A stretch of DNA of 64,000 bases. Origin: CAWAND01 sp963727915 (lineage in GTDB: Bacteria; Chloroflexota; Anaerolineae; Anaerolineales; E44-bin32). Positions 19,845 to 29,072 of the stretch are shown here, in pieces. Made by a program: the position numbers and the translations under genes. Numbering within the stretch: the stretch's first letter is position 1; each line of letters starts with the position of its first letter. The stretch spans positions 434,001-498,000 of the forward strand of contig CAVSID010000002.1 in NCBI GenBank assembly GCA_963727915.1. The letters run 5' to 3'. The notes below the pieces were generated by a model. It made no database searches. It saw nothing but the letters and a program-made list of their open reading frames with translations, and was not told where the DNA came from.

Positions 19845-21192
19845 GTGTCATGACCTTCTCTCGGCCGATGTGACCATCGTGGACATTTACGCGGAGCCCG
19901 GACCTCAGGTCTTCCAGATAGGCGGCTGCTTCTGAGGCAGCCGCTCCGGCCAACACAATCGAATCGACGATGTCCATCGGGCCCATGGCTGTCCCAGTGG
20001 CGAACACACCCGGCCGGCCGGTAAGCGTTGGCGAGACGTTGGGAGAGGTCTGCTCGATGAACCCGTCGTCAGCCGTGGGCACAGCGTAGGTGGTCATGGG
20101 ATTGAACGCCGGCACCATGCCCACTGATAGAACTATCAGGTCATGTTTGCGCTCGAGGATCTTCGATCCTTCATCGATGACTTCGACACGGACGACCGGA
20201 TTGTGTTCATCGTCTTCTGTGATTCGGGCGACTTTGCCCTTGACGAATTCGACGCCCATCGCCTTGGCGCTCTGGAAGAATTGCTCATAGCCCTTGCCGA
20301 AAGCGCGAATGTCCATGTAGTAGATGGTGATGTCGGCCATGGGCAGCGAACCGGCCAGGAGCATCGCCTGCTTGATGGCGTACATGCAGCAGACCCGTGA
20401 GCAGTACGACACGCCCAGGGTCTCATCCCGCGAACCGGCACACTGGACGTAGGCAATCGACTCGGGTTCCTTGCCATCGGAAGGTCGCAGCACATGCAAG
20501 TAGGGGCCGGTCGGCGCCAGCAGGCGCTCCATCATCAGCCCGTCAACGACGTTCGGAAAGGCGCCGCCGCCATATTCTGCCTTGGCGTCGCGAGGCGTGG
20601 TCTCATAACCGGTTGCCAGAACGATGGCGTCGGCCTCGATCACCAACGGAAGCGGCACCTGGCCAAAATCGATGCAATCCTCGACTGGACAGGCTGCCTC
20701 ACATTTGCCACACAGCAGACAGTTGTCAATATCCAGCACCGCCTTCTGCGGCACGGCGGTGGAAAATGGAACCCGGATGGCGCGGTGGGCGGTCATGCCC
20801 ATTTGAAAGGCATCCGGGACGTCTACAGGGCAGGCATACTCGCACTTGCGGCAGCCTGTGCACGTGGCCACGTCCACGTAGCGGGGCTTGAGGGTGACGT
20901 GCGCCAGGAAGCGTCCGCCGAAGTAATCCACCCAGTCGACTTCGGAGTAGGTGAGGACCTCGATGTTCTCGTGGTGAGCCACGGCCGACATCTTGGGCGT
21001 CGTGATGCAGCTGCAGCAGTCCAAGGTTGGGAAGACCTTGCTCAGGGCTGCCATCTTGCCGCCGATGCTGGGTTGGCGTTCGACGAGGGCCACACGATAC
21101 CCTTGTCCGGCGAGATCGAGCGAAGCCTGCATCCCGGCGATCCCCCCACCGACCACCATCGCATCCACTTTCAGGCGTTCGTCTGGCTTCAT
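19837..21192 (-). CDS. HdrA/QmoA-like flavoprotein
   Basis: This intact 451-residue protein has an N-terminal FAD motif AMVVGGGIAGMQASLDLA. A Cys-rich TLDCCSCI follows, then two ferredoxin motifs CTGCRKCEYACP and CLLCGKCEAACP, and YCSRVCCMYAIKQA as in QmoA/HdrA. It ends with GVFATGTAMGPMDIVDSIVLA, the FAD-capping tail of HdrA. Together with the next two large genes it forms a QmoABC-like set, which in sulfate reducers links menaquinol to adenylylsulfate reductase. No aprAB or dsrAB genes lie in the window, so the electron partner here is unknown. Confidence 0.85.
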   Translation of the reverse strand: MKPDERLKVDAMVVGGGIAGMQASLDLAGQGYRVALVERQPSIGGKMAALSKVFPTLDCCSCITTPKMSAVAHHENIEVLTYSEVDWVDYFGGRFLAHVTLKPRYVDVATCTGCRKCEYACPVDVPDAFQMGMTAHRAIRVPFSTAVPQKAVLDIDNCLLCGKCEAACPVEDCIDFGQVPLPLVIEADAIVLATGYETTPRDAKAEYGGGAFPNVVDGLMMERLLAPTGPYLHVLRPSDGKEPESIAYVQCAGSRDETLGVSYCSRVCCMYAIKQAMLLAGSLPMADITIYYMDIRAFGKGYEQFFQSAKAMGVEFVKGKVARITEDDEHNPVVRVEVIDEGSKILERKHDLIVLSVGMVPAFNPMTTYAVPTADDGFIEQTSPNVSPTLTGRPGVFATGTAMGPMDIVDSIVLAGAAASEAAAYLEDLRSGLRVNVHDGHIGREKVMTHA

Positions 21193-21215
21193 TGAACAAC
21201 TCTCTTTCGGACCGA

Positions 21216-21665
21216 CTATGCCGGCTGGAGCTCCGGCGGCGTGCGGGTCAACTCACCGGAGATCGGCCCAATTTCAGCCAGGACGTCCTCCATGAGTCGA
21301 ATCTCTTTCAGGAAGGCCGCCGTGCACACCGTGCATATGGCCACCAGGCGCAAACGGCGCGTATCGATACCGCGTTCTTTCATTAGGGGATAGGTTCGGT
21401 TGATGATCTGGGCAGTTTGGTCCGCACTCCCCTTGTACGGGCTGTCGGTCCCGCTGTACATGACGATGACGGCGTCGATGCCCTTATCAAAGGCGTCCAG
21501 ATAGAAGGCCTCCGAGAACATCGCCGCCGACAGAATCGGCAGGATGTAGGTGTTGGACGGGTAGTCGGTGTGGATCTGCCCCACCGAGTTCGCCGCACGG
21601 TAGCCGCCGGACAGCGTGCCCAGGATCAGGATCTTGGTCTGCTGCTCAGCCGCTGGCGCCGACAT
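21216..21665 (-). CDS. MvhD/FlpD-like subunit lacking the usual cysteines
   Basis: This 149-residue protein starts at 21665 (MSAPAAEQQ). Its plan follows MvhD (F420-non-reducing hydrogenase delta subunit): strand ILILGTLSGGYRAAN, YPSNTYILPILSAA, LDAFDKGIDAVIV, PLMKERGIDTRRLRL. The [2Fe-2S] cysteines of MvhD are absent: the sites read LSGGY, SAAMF and YSGTDSPY, and only two Cys remain, in AICTVC. In QmoB this domain is the C-terminus; here it is a free protein in the same operon. It may be a structural docking subunit rather than an electron carrier. DsrE-like fold similarity is an alternative reading. Confidence 0.55.
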   Translation of the reverse strand: MSAPAAEQQTKILILGTLSGGYRAANSVGQIHTDYPSNTYILPILSAAMFSEAFYLDAFDKGIDAVIVMYSGTDSPYKGSADQTAQIINRTYPLMKERGIDTRRLRLVAICTVCTAAFLKEIRLMEDVLAEIGPISGELTRTPPELQPA

Positions 21666-21676
21666 GTGGGCCACGC

Positions 21677-21931
21677 CTACTTGACGCGCCGGATGAACAA
21701 CCGGTCGTAGCCGTCGGCTTCCATGCAGCCCAGGAATTCGTGGCCGACCTTGTCGCACCAACGGGGCATATCGTTCTTGGTGCCAGCATCGCCCGACCAT
21801 ATCTCCAGGACTTCGCCGACTTTGACCTCGGCGATGCCCTTCTTGGCCTCCAGCAGCGGGCCCGGGCAGGCCATGGCGCGGGCGTCGACGACCTTGGCCG
21901 CTTCGATGTTGCTGATTACTTGCTCAGTCAT
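21677..21931 (-). CDS. tusA: TusA family sulfur carrier
   Basis: This 84-residue protein starts at 21931 (MTEQVISNIEAAKVVDARAM). The invariant CPGP motif (CPxP type) has the active Cys at 22, followed by LLEAKKGIAEVKVGEVLEI, the TusA two-layer fold. A second Cys pair (PRWCDKVGHEFLGCME) is also present. TusA receives persulfide sulfur and passes it to DsrE-type partners or Hdr-like complexes. It lies just upstream of the MvhD-like and HdrA-like genes with a gap of 11 bases, so a coupled role in sulfur transfer is well supported. Confidence 0.9.
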   Translation of the reverse strand: MTEQVISNIEAAKVVDARAMACPGPLLEAKKGIAEVKVGEVLEIWSGDAGTKNDMPRWCDKVGHEFLGCMEADGYDRLFIRRVK

Positions 21932-22035
21932 TGGAAATCTCCTCACTCGTGGATTCTTGCCGGGCGGACGCCACCGCTTGGGGCTCATCCATGGGCTGTT
22001 CCAGCCGCAGCGTTGTGCTCGGGCTAACCTGTGCC

Positions 22036-22284
22036 TCAATCATGGTAGAAGATCGTTTGACCCTCACGCCGCGAGCGCACCAAACCATGCTCGCGCATCA
22101 TCCGCAAATGTTGTGAGGTCGACTGCAGTGAGGCGTCGATCGCATCAGCCAGCTCGCCCACCGATCGCTCTCGCCGCTCCAGCAGCCAGACCATCATCAG
22201 CCGGCGTGGGTTGGCCAGAAGTCGATGGATCTCAGCGCACTTAGCCGCCTGACGCATGGAACGGCGCATTGGAAGGACCCTCAT
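22036..22284 (-). CDS. ArsR family transcriptional regulator
   Basis: This 82-residue winged-helix repressor has HRLLANPRRLMMVWLLERRE, then VGELADAIDASLQSTSQHLR and GLVRSRREGQTIFYH, the ArsR fold. It has one Cys (KCAEIH) and no typical metal-binding CxC, so the signal it senses is unclear; sulfur- or persulfide-sensing ArsR proteins exist. It is first in the TusA-Hdr-DsrE operon. A CRP-like site lies 64 bases upstream. Confidence 0.85.
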   Translation of the reverse strand: MRVLPMRRSMRQAAKCAEIHRLLANPRRLMMVWLLERRERSVGELADAIDASLQSTSQHLRMMREHGLVRSRREGQTIFYHD

Positions 22285-22347
22285 TGATCCGCATTCCGCT
22301 TAATTGCGGAACTGCTTAACTTTTAGTCCCGCAAGCGTCAATCCATT

Positions 22348-22363
22348 AGTGAAATTTGTCACA
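22348..22363. promoter_or_regulatory. CRP/FNR-family palindrome, copy 3, upstream of the sulfur operon
   Basis: AGTGA-AATTTG-TCACA has one mismatch to TGTGA-N6-TCACA. It lies 64-79 bases upstream of the arsR start, where an activator site would be expected. Confidence 0.45.
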
Positions 22364-22468
22364 AACCATATGCGATCTGTCTATCGGGGGTCATAGAAGT
22401 TATCTATGAGGCTCGGCAAGCTTCCAGCCACGGGGCGGCGGGGAACATCTGTGACCGGGCGAACGCCG

Positions 22469-22495
22469 TCGCGCCCGACTATGGGTCGGGCGCGA
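22469..22495. terminator. Strong hairpin downstream of XRE gene
   Basis: TCGCGCCCGAC pairs perfectly with GTCGGGCGCGA over 11 bp with loop TATGG. It has no U tract. It may end the XRE transcript. Confidence 0.4.
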
Positions 22496-22530
22496 ATTGG
22501 ACGAATCGATTCGTGATAGATGGACCCCGG

Positions 22531-22740
22531 CTATGCTTCTGCCCCGTACTCCAGCAGGTCCCCCGGCTGGCACTCGAGGACACGACAGATCGCATCCAGC
22601 GTCGAGAAGCGGATGGCGCGGGCCTTATTGGTCTTGAGGATGGAAAGATTGGGCAGCGTGACGTCGACCGCCTGCGACAACTCGGTAAGTGACACGCCAC
22701 GCTTCACCAGCATCAGGTCCAAATTGACTTTGATCGCCAT
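22531..22740 (-). CDS. XRE-type small regulator, YozG-like
   Basis: This 69-residue, single-domain helix-turn-helix protein starts MAIKVNLDLMLVKRGVSLTE and continues LSQAVDVTLPNLSILKTNKA. It belongs to the short XRE type that is regularly encoded next to a DUF2975 membrane protein, as it is here seven bases downstream. It probably represses its own pair and perhaps the divergent gene. Confidence 0.85.
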   Translation of the reverse strand: MAIKVNLDLMLVKRGVSLTELSQAVDVTLPNLSILKTNKARAIRFSTLDAICRVLECQPGDLLEYGAEA

Positions 22741-22747
22741 GGCCGCC

Positions 22748-23395
22748 TCAGATCGTCAAGTCGCGCTCGTGCTCAAGCTCCAGCCCATAGCTCCACACGT
22801 GCGCCAGGACCAGGATCAGGAGCGAGATCAAGAGCACCCGATTGTCGAAGATCGGGCCCGGGGTGATGGCGGGCGCCATCGCCGGTAACCTGTGCAGGAT
22901 CTCCCTTGAAGCCAGGAATTGGGCCAACGGGACCAGCAGGCCGACGGCCAGAACCCCAAATCCCAGCCTGCGCAAGCGACGGCCGCTTTCTTCGGCGAAT
23001 GGTTCGCCGTCCTTCACCTTCTTGACGATCTCCCGCAGGAGCCACAGGATGTAGGCAAGTCCGATTCCGGTCAGCAGCTTGGCGGCATTGGCGATGGCCA
23101 CCAGCGGCAGGCTGGTGGTCTCCAGGTAGAGGGTTCCCTGGGCCCCGTCCACGTAGGCTGCCCGGACGGATTCGGCCGACTGGCCGGCAAACCCCAATTC
23201 AAACTGCGGCGTTTCCCCGGCGCCAATTCTCACTGGCACCGAGATCAAGCCGCGGCTGTCCCACCTGCCCAGCAGCCACGGCGAGGTGGCGGTCAACGCC
23301 ACTACCGCCACGCAGGCGAGGATCACCAGCCAGAACAGCCCATCCAAACCGGCCGAAACCCAGACGATCAAACGGTCCTTCCTTTGCGGTGCCAT
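22748..23395 (-). CDS. DUF2975 membrane protein
   Basis: This 215-residue protein starts at ATG 23395, seven bases after AAGGAAGG. It has four membrane helices (about residues 12-35, 90-115, 135-155, 175-200) and a beta-rich external loop between the first two. The arrangement and the conserved GEPFAEESGRRLRRLG linker match DUF2975. It pairs with the XRE regulator immediately downstream, a conserved two-gene unit thought to sense envelope conditions. Confidence 0.8.
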   Translation of the reverse strand: MAPQRKDRLIVWVSAGLDGLFWLVILACVAVVALTATSPWLLGRWDSRGLISVPVRIGAGETPQFELGFAGQSAESVRAAYVDGAQGTLYLETTSLPLVAIANAAKLLTGIGLAYILWLLREIVKKVKDGEPFAEESGRRLRRLGFGVLAVGLLVPLAQFLASREILHRLPAMAPAITPGPIFDNRVLLISLLILVLAHVWSYGLELEHERDLTI

Positions 23396-23428
23396 CCCAT
23401 ATCCTTCCTTACTGTTTAACGGGAAGAG

Positions 23429-23446
23429 CTTATCGTTTATCGTTAT
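23429..23446. promoter_or_regulatory. Direct repeats in the divergent promoter
   Basis: CTTATCGTTTATCGTTATTA contains two tandem TTATCGT units in an AT-rich patch between the divergent DUF2975 and lipoprotein genes. They may be the XRE operator. Confidence 0.35.
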
Positions 23447-23597
23447 TACTATAATGTTTCTCATTAACCTTGTCAAGGCCCTGTTTTCCGAAAGAAGCCG
23501 GGCTCCGGTGCCCAAATCGACTTGCCCGACAGGGGAAAATCGGCTATCTAAGGTGGATTCTTGGCCCGGGGAAGGGCCTGGCAAGGAGAGGTGGCAG

Positions 23598-25641
23598 ATG
23601 AACGTGCGGTCGAAACCGGCAGCAGCCGTCCTATCGGCCCTTTTGGCGAGCATCTTGGCCTGCAACATGCCTTTGCCCGGCGCCCCGAGCGGCACCGGCT
23701 CCAACGCGGCCGGAGGGACGGCTCCGCCTGACATGTCGTTGGACGAAGCTGTCAGCACCCCGCCCGATGATCGCCGCAATGAAGTCCTGAGCCTGATGGG
23801 CGCCCCGGACGTGTTCTCGATCCATTGGCAGCCCGTGGCCGGCAAGGACGTTCGTTGGGAGGAGTGGTCCTATTTCGACGCTGGAGCGCGTTTTGACTTT
23901 GTTGACGGCGAATTGGTTTGGACGGCCGACCTCGACCCTGCCCCGGACGGGAGTCTCTTCGCCCACCAATATGACCCCACCACCTTCCACGAAGGCGACA
24001 GCCTGGATGATCTGCAGGGCGTGCTGAACGTCCTCGGGGCGCAGGACCTCGAGACGGTTGCCCTGGATGAAATCGACGTGGCCGGCGGGACCATGGTGGC
24101 CGGTGATCAGATCTTGATGGGTTTTGACAACGGCCGCTTGGTGAGTGTGGACACCTTCGTCCTCGCCCCTGACTTCTGGGGCCACGTCAAGCTCGGTCCA
24201 CCATCTCTCCGCCCCCCTCCCGGTCCGGCCCAAGGCGACGGGCGACATGCCCCAGCCAGCGTCAGTCGTCTCCGTGCCATTGGCCGGGCAGACTTTGCAG
24301 GGCGGCGGCTTGTCCGGTGTGATCCCGGTGGTGGGCTTCTTCGTCGGTTGGAGTCACCGCAACCGGGTCTACCGGCAGGCCGAGCAGTTTATCGCCGACC
24401 GCAATGCTTACTACGACAAGCTGCGTGAGACAGCCCGCAGCCAGCTCATCAACCGGGACGTGGGAGGGCTGCGCACATCGCAGGTGGCGGCCTACACCAA
24501 ACTGGTGGCCATGATCGAGGATCAGCGCAAAGCCGAATTGGCGGTAGCGGAGGCCAGCAAGAACCAGGCTCGGCAAGCATTTAACAAGCGGGTGGAAGGG
24601 ATTATCACCCAGCGGCTGCTGGGTACCGGAATGCTCCAGCGCGTGTTCGGCGCCGTCACCAAGGGCGTCAACAGCTCCCAGAACCTGCTGGATAACGCCA
24701 TTCAGGGGCTATCGGGGGGCGCCGGAGGCGTCTTGGGTGATATCCAGCGCATCCAATCCACGGCGCGGGACGTCGAGCGCTGGGCGGCCGCCATCGGCGG
24801 CCCGACCGGGGCCAGACTGAGGGCCACTGCCGGCAGGATTGCCAGCGCACTTGAGCGACCGCAGGCGCTGGTCAAGGCTGATCTCGAGAAGGTGCAGGCC
24901 GATCTCGGCGACTTGAATGACACGGTGGACACGCTCGCCAAGGCGGGCAGGACGCCGTCCGCAGGTGCCCTGGCCAAGGGGCTGGTCTTCGGCCCGGGGT
25001 CCTCCGACGATCCGGCCGTCCAGGCGGTCACGATCCTGGTCTCCAAGCTCAGCGTGGGCGATGGCAGCCTGAAGGACAAGGCGCAGGCGGCGCTCGACGC
25101 CGGCTTCGTGGGCCGCTGCGCCGCCATCGCCGATGCCTACCGGGCAGCCCTCGACCGGCTGGACGCCGGCTCAGGTGAGGCGATGAGCGCCGAGCAGGCG
25201 GCTGCCCCCTGCCGTGCGATCGACGTCTCGACACTGGCCCAACAGCCATCGCCGACGGAGCCAGCAGAGGCGGGGGCGACGCAAGCGCCTGCGGCGTCGG
25301 ACAGCAAGACCGATACCGGCCTGGAGGCCAGCATCAGCGTGGTTTCCGTGACCTACGCCAAGGCCAACTGCCACGTCTCAAGCGTCAACGGATGGACTTT
25401 CTGCGATGTGACCGAGGATTTGGTGGTCGAGTACCAAACTCCGGCGCTTCCGGCTTCGGTTGAGTGCCTCATGTTGGATCAGACCTACACCATCGACCTC
25501 ACCGAGCCCTCCGGCCAGCTTCCCTTGCATGACGACGACGTCGACCGGAACGTCTCAGAGACGCCGCTCAACTTCCTGCAGTACTGTCAAGTCATCGTCG
25601 ACGGCCAACCCGTGGCAAACGCTCAGACCCCGGCCCAGTAG
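23598..25641 (+). CDS. Lipoprotein of unknown function with long helical domain (frameshifted)
   Basis: The start at ATG 23598 follows GGAGAGG. MNVRSKPAAAVLSALLASIL leads to lipobox LACN. The N-terminal ~200 residues have a mixed fold with LMGAPDVFSIHW. The frame then changes near 24200. The rest has a hydrophobic segment GGGLSGVIPVVGFFVGW, a long helical region (residues ~240-430 with AEASKNQARQAF and LEKVQADLGDLNDT), a Pro/Ala linker and a Cys-bearing C-terminal beta domain (NCHVSSVNGWTFCDV). It might instead be two genes, with a second start at 24249. No family was recognised. Confidence 0.5.
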
Positions 25642-25814
25642 CCATTGCCAGCCGCCGGATCTGAAATGAGCCGATTCGGGCACCCGAGGCGACGGCCCGT
25701 ATTGTGAGTTTTCCACCTATGCTTGGAGGTCTCTTGGGGCGGGTGCCAGCCAGCGCCATTCAGGATCAATGAGGCATGGCTGGTCGACGGTTAGGGGCGC
25801 CCGTCGGCCTGGGG
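25642..25814. other. Convergent intergenic spacer
   Basis: This is a 170-base convergent gap. A weak CRP-like half-site (TGTGAGTTTTCCACC) lies near 25703. No gene is seen. Confidence 0.3.
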
Positions 25815-28505
25815 CTACGTTTCGTAAGGGGTCTCGTAAGACCCGTCCATCATCTCGAGGAATCTGTCAACCACCTGTGGGTCAAACTGGGTGCCCCTTC
25901 GTTCCCTGAGGTAGTCCAGCACACGCTGGCGTTCCCAGGCTTTGCGATACGGACGATCGGATGTCAGCGCGTCCCAAACATCCACCACGGCGAAGATGCG
26001 CGCCGGAAGAGGGATGCTCTCGCGGCTGAGACCCTCCGGGTAGCCGTTGCCATCCCAATACTCGTGGTGGTAGCGCGGGATGTCGAGCGAGGGCGCCAGA
26101 TAGCCAATGTCCTTGAGCAGCTCGTAGGCGAACTTCGGGTGCTGGCGCATGACCTCCCACTCGTGCTCTTCCAGTTTTCCGGGCTTGCGCAAGATGGCAT
26201 CCGGAACGGCCAGCTTGCCGATGTCGTGCAGCAGGGCGCCGCGGTAGATGTGCACTAGCTTCGGGCCTGGGACGCTGAGCGCATTGGCCAGCTTCAACGT
26301 CATCTCGGCCACTCGCTTGGAGTGGCCCACGGTTTCGTGATCGCGCAGGTCATGAGCTTTGGCCCAGCCCTCAAGCGTCGCATCGTAGGCCCGGACCAAC
26401 TCCTGGTTGCTGCGCTCCAATTCGATGAACAGATTGGCCGAATCCATCGCCACCGCTGCTTGGGCGGCGAAGGACCGGGCCGTCTCCCACCAGGCATCCG
26501 ACGGTTCGAGCGTGGTGCGCGTGAACAGCTCCAGAACGCCTCCGACACGTCCCTTGGCCAGCAGCGGCAGTCCGCAATATGACACAAACCCCTCCGCTGC
26601 GAACTTCGGCGAGCGTTCGAATGGCGTGCCGCCGCCGAGTTCGGCGGCGAAGATCTCTTGATGGGAAAGGGCAGCCATGCCGGCAAACCCTTCGCCGAAC
26701 CGCAGTTGGGAGTACCTCAAGGCCTCGGTTCGAAATCCCTTGCCCGCCCCGAAGACCAGCAGCCCACTCTTCTGCTCTGTTACCAGGATCGAAGCTGCAT
26801 CTACCTCCAGCAGCTGGATCACCTCACTCAGCAAGACCTCGTACGTCACGCGAGAATCGGTGCTCCCGGAAATCGCTTGTCCGATCCGGTTGATCGCCTC
26901 CAGGCGCCGGACCTGCATATCCATCAATTGCTGCCTCTGCCGCTCCCGGCTCACATCCCGGATGATGCCTTGATATCCGGCAACCTCGCCGTTTTGGTCT
27001 CTCCTTACCGAAGCGGTGATGAGGCAGTCCAACACACGGTCATCGCGGGTTCTGAGTTTGACGGCGTAGTCCTGGATGTATCCGTCAGCTTCCATTGTCT
27101 CCTGGAGCACCCGCCGGTCGTCTGCCCACGCGTATAGGTCGGAGGCATTGATCTCAGCCTGCTCCCACTCGGGTATCGAGAACAGGGCATAGGCAGCGGG
27201 GTTGAAATCGATGATCCGACCGCCCTTCTCAGATATGTAGATCGCATCAGCCGAGTCTCTAAAGAGGAGCTGATAGCGGTAATCGAGGTCCAGCTTGGCC
27301 AATTCGGAGCGTTCAAGCTCCTCCAGAGACTGGCGCAGGGCCTTCTCGACATGGATCCGGTTGAGTCCATTGACCATGATCTCGGCCAGAGTCCGGACCT
27401 GCCCCAAAACGTCGCTCTCAAATGCGGCCTCCTGCCCTTCAAACCCGACGAGAAGCAGCCCTTCGCTGGCGGCCACCGACCACACAGGCAAGATGATGAC
27501 CATGGCTACATTCCCAGCCCAGGGTTCGAGATCCGCCCAAAAGGAAGGGCTTTCCCAGCCGGAATCTGATCTCCGGCGCGTAATGGTGTGGCCAAGCTTG
27601 AGTTCCGAGCCCAGCGATTGCTCAGACGCCAGGATGCCCCGCAGACCGGCCCCTTGAACTGGATTTGTTTGGGCATCCGACCAAATCTTGCCCCGGCCGT
27701 CGGCGCCTTTTTCGCCGTTTGCAAAATCGAGCAGACAGATGTCGGCGTTTAGGAAACCCCTCAATTCGCCCAAGGCATAGACGACCAGCTCATCCTCGGA
27801 ATCCTCACCTGCCGAAACGAACGCCGCCGACAGGGATGCCAGGATCTCGCCCAGTTCGACCCGAAAATGCAGCCTCTTCTGGAACCTCAGCCGCCGCTCA
27901 ATCTCGGCGGAAGCACGCTCCAAAGCAGCGCGAATGTCGCGACTAGAGAGGCGGACAACAACCAGGGCGACCAACACCACGAGCTGGAGGCTGAAGAAGT
28001 AGACCGCCGAGGGATGAAGGACCTGGGAATAACCCAGCCGCCCTGCCGCCTCGGCCCAAAGCATGCCGACCCCGAGGCCCGCCGCCACGAGTCCAATGGC
28101 GACCGCCGGGCCAAGGCCAAGCAGCGCCCCGGCGATCAACACGACATCAACAAAGACAGCATAGGCAGGCGAACGAACGCCGTCGTTTGCGGCCGAACTG
28201 GCCGCCAATAGCAGGGTCAAGCCGACGACAAGGAACCAGCTTGCCAGCTTAGGGTGGCCGCGGCGAGACACGACTTGCAGCAGACCCAAAAAGACCAGCA
28301 ACGGTAGCACGTAGTCGACGGTGCCGAAGAAGACCTTGCCCTGGAAGGCCGAGGCGATCAAGTAGACAATGGATGCGGTGGCTGAGATCACAAGGATCGG
28401 ATGAAGCGCAGCCGCCTGGCGCGTGCGTTCAACGTCGTCTTCAAAGACAGGTGGCCGGAGCATGCGCGGCATCATGTGGCTAGTCTGTTTTTTCTCTTCG
28501 GTCAT
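25815..28505 (-). CDS. Membrane HD-GYP protein with GAF-PAS-GAF sensors
   Basis: This intact 896-residue protein starts with about 60 cytoplasmic residues, then five or six membrane helices (~40-200). A GAF-like domain, a PAS domain (YQLLFRDSADAIYISEKGG), a second GAF domain and a C-terminal HD-GYP domain follow. The HD-GYP motifs are HSKRVAEMTLKLA, HDIGKLAVPD, RQHPKFAYELL, PRYHHEYWDGNGYP and AVVDVWDALTSDRPY. These are the metal-binding His/Asp and GYP signatures of cyclic di-GMP phosphodiesterases. It probably degrades c-di-GMP in response to membrane or ligand cues. A receiver gene lies 75 bases upstream and may modulate it. Confidence 0.9.
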   Translation of the reverse strand: MTEEKKQTSHMMPRMLRPPVFEDDVERTRQAAALHPILVISATASIVYLIASAFQGKVFFGTVDYVLPLLVFLGLLQVVSRRGHPKLASWFLVVGLTLLLAASSAANDGVRSPAYAVFVDVVLIAGALLGLGPAVAIGLVAAGLGVGMLWAEAAGRLGYSQVLHPSAVYFFSLQLVVLVALVVVRLSSRDIRAALERASAEIERRLRFQKRLHFRVELGEILASLSAAFVSAGEDSEDELVVYALGELRGFLNADICLLDFANGEKGADGRGKIWSDAQTNPVQGAGLRGILASEQSLGSELKLGHTITRRRSDSGWESPSFWADLEPWAGNVAMVIILPVWSVAASEGLLLVGFEGQEAAFESDVLGQVRTLAEIMVNGLNRIHVEKALRQSLEELERSELAKLDLDYRYQLLFRDSADAIYISEKGGRIIDFNPAAYALFSIPEWEQAEINASDLYAWADDRRVLQETMEADGYIQDYAVKLRTRDDRVLDCLITASVRRDQNGEVAGYQGIIRDVSRERQRQQLMDMQVRRLEAINRIGQAISGSTDSRVTYEVLLSEVIQLLEVDAASILVTEQKSGLLVFGAGKGFRTEALRYSQLRFGEGFAGMAALSHQEIFAAELGGGTPFERSPKFAAEGFVSYCGLPLLAKGRVGGVLELFTRTTLEPSDAWWETARSFAAQAAVAMDSANLFIELERSNQELVRAYDATLEGWAKAHDLRDHETVGHSKRVAEMTLKLANALSVPGPKLVHIYRGALLHDIGKLAVPDAILRKPGKLEEHEWEVMRQHPKFAYELLKDIGYLAPSLDIPRYHHEYWDGNGYPEGLSRESIPLPARIFAVVDVWDALTSDRPYRKAWERQRVLDYLRERRGTQFDPQVVDRFLEMMDGSYETPYET

Positions 28506-28580
28506 ACTTCTCTTCGTCCACCGGTAGGAGTCGCCCGGCTCCTAACGACTTACTAGGGAAGCCAAGCGATGCTCCGGCGT

Positions 28581-28976
28581 CTAGTCTTCCGCGTCATGTC
28601 TCTTCGTTGCAGATTCGTCTTGACAAAGGACCGCCCGGATATCGGAAACGAGCTGCGACTTCTCAACGAACATATCGGCCCCTGCCTTCAGCGCCATGGG
28701 TCCGGACTCTGCCACCATCGACATAGCTACAACATGGATTCTCGAGTCCCATGCCTTGATCCTTCGCGTAATTTCGATGCCGCTCATCCCGGGCATGCGC
28801 ACATCGAGCAGGACGACATTCGGCAGTTCATCCTGCACCATTTTCTCGGCCTGTTTCCACCCTTCGGCTTCGAACACCTCAACCACGTCGTGCTCGAGCG
28901 AAAGCAACAATGTCAGACCACGACGGGTAGCCGGATTGTCGTCCACGACCAGAACTTTGTACTCTGGAGAATTCAT
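28581..28976 (-). CDS. Single-domain response regulator
   Basis: This 131-residue receiver starts at ATG 28976 (MNSPEYKVLVVDDNPATRRG). The phosphoacceptor Asp is in VVLLDVRMPGMSG, the Lys near VEKSQL and the acidic pair VDD at the N-terminus. There is no output domain, so it acts through protein contact, perhaps with the HD-GYP protein encoded next. Confidence 0.85.
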   Translation of the reverse strand: MNSPEYKVLVVDDNPATRRGLTLLLSLEHDVVEVFEAEGWKQAEKMVQDELPNVVLLDVRMPGMSGIEITRRIKAWDSRIHVVAMSMVAESGPMALKAGADMFVEKSQLVSDIRAVLCQDESATKRHDAED

Positions 28977-29072
28977 TGGGCGGATAGGCCTCCGGTCAAT
29001 GGGCACGTTTCAACTCTAGGCTTTGGTTGAGATTCGTGGAAGATGGCATTGGACGATCTTCTGAAAAGCAAA

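Noticed and set aside
22469..22495. Riboswitch-like hairpin
   Set aside because: A single hairpin with no leader ORF, no anti-terminator and no U tract; more likely a simple transcript end.
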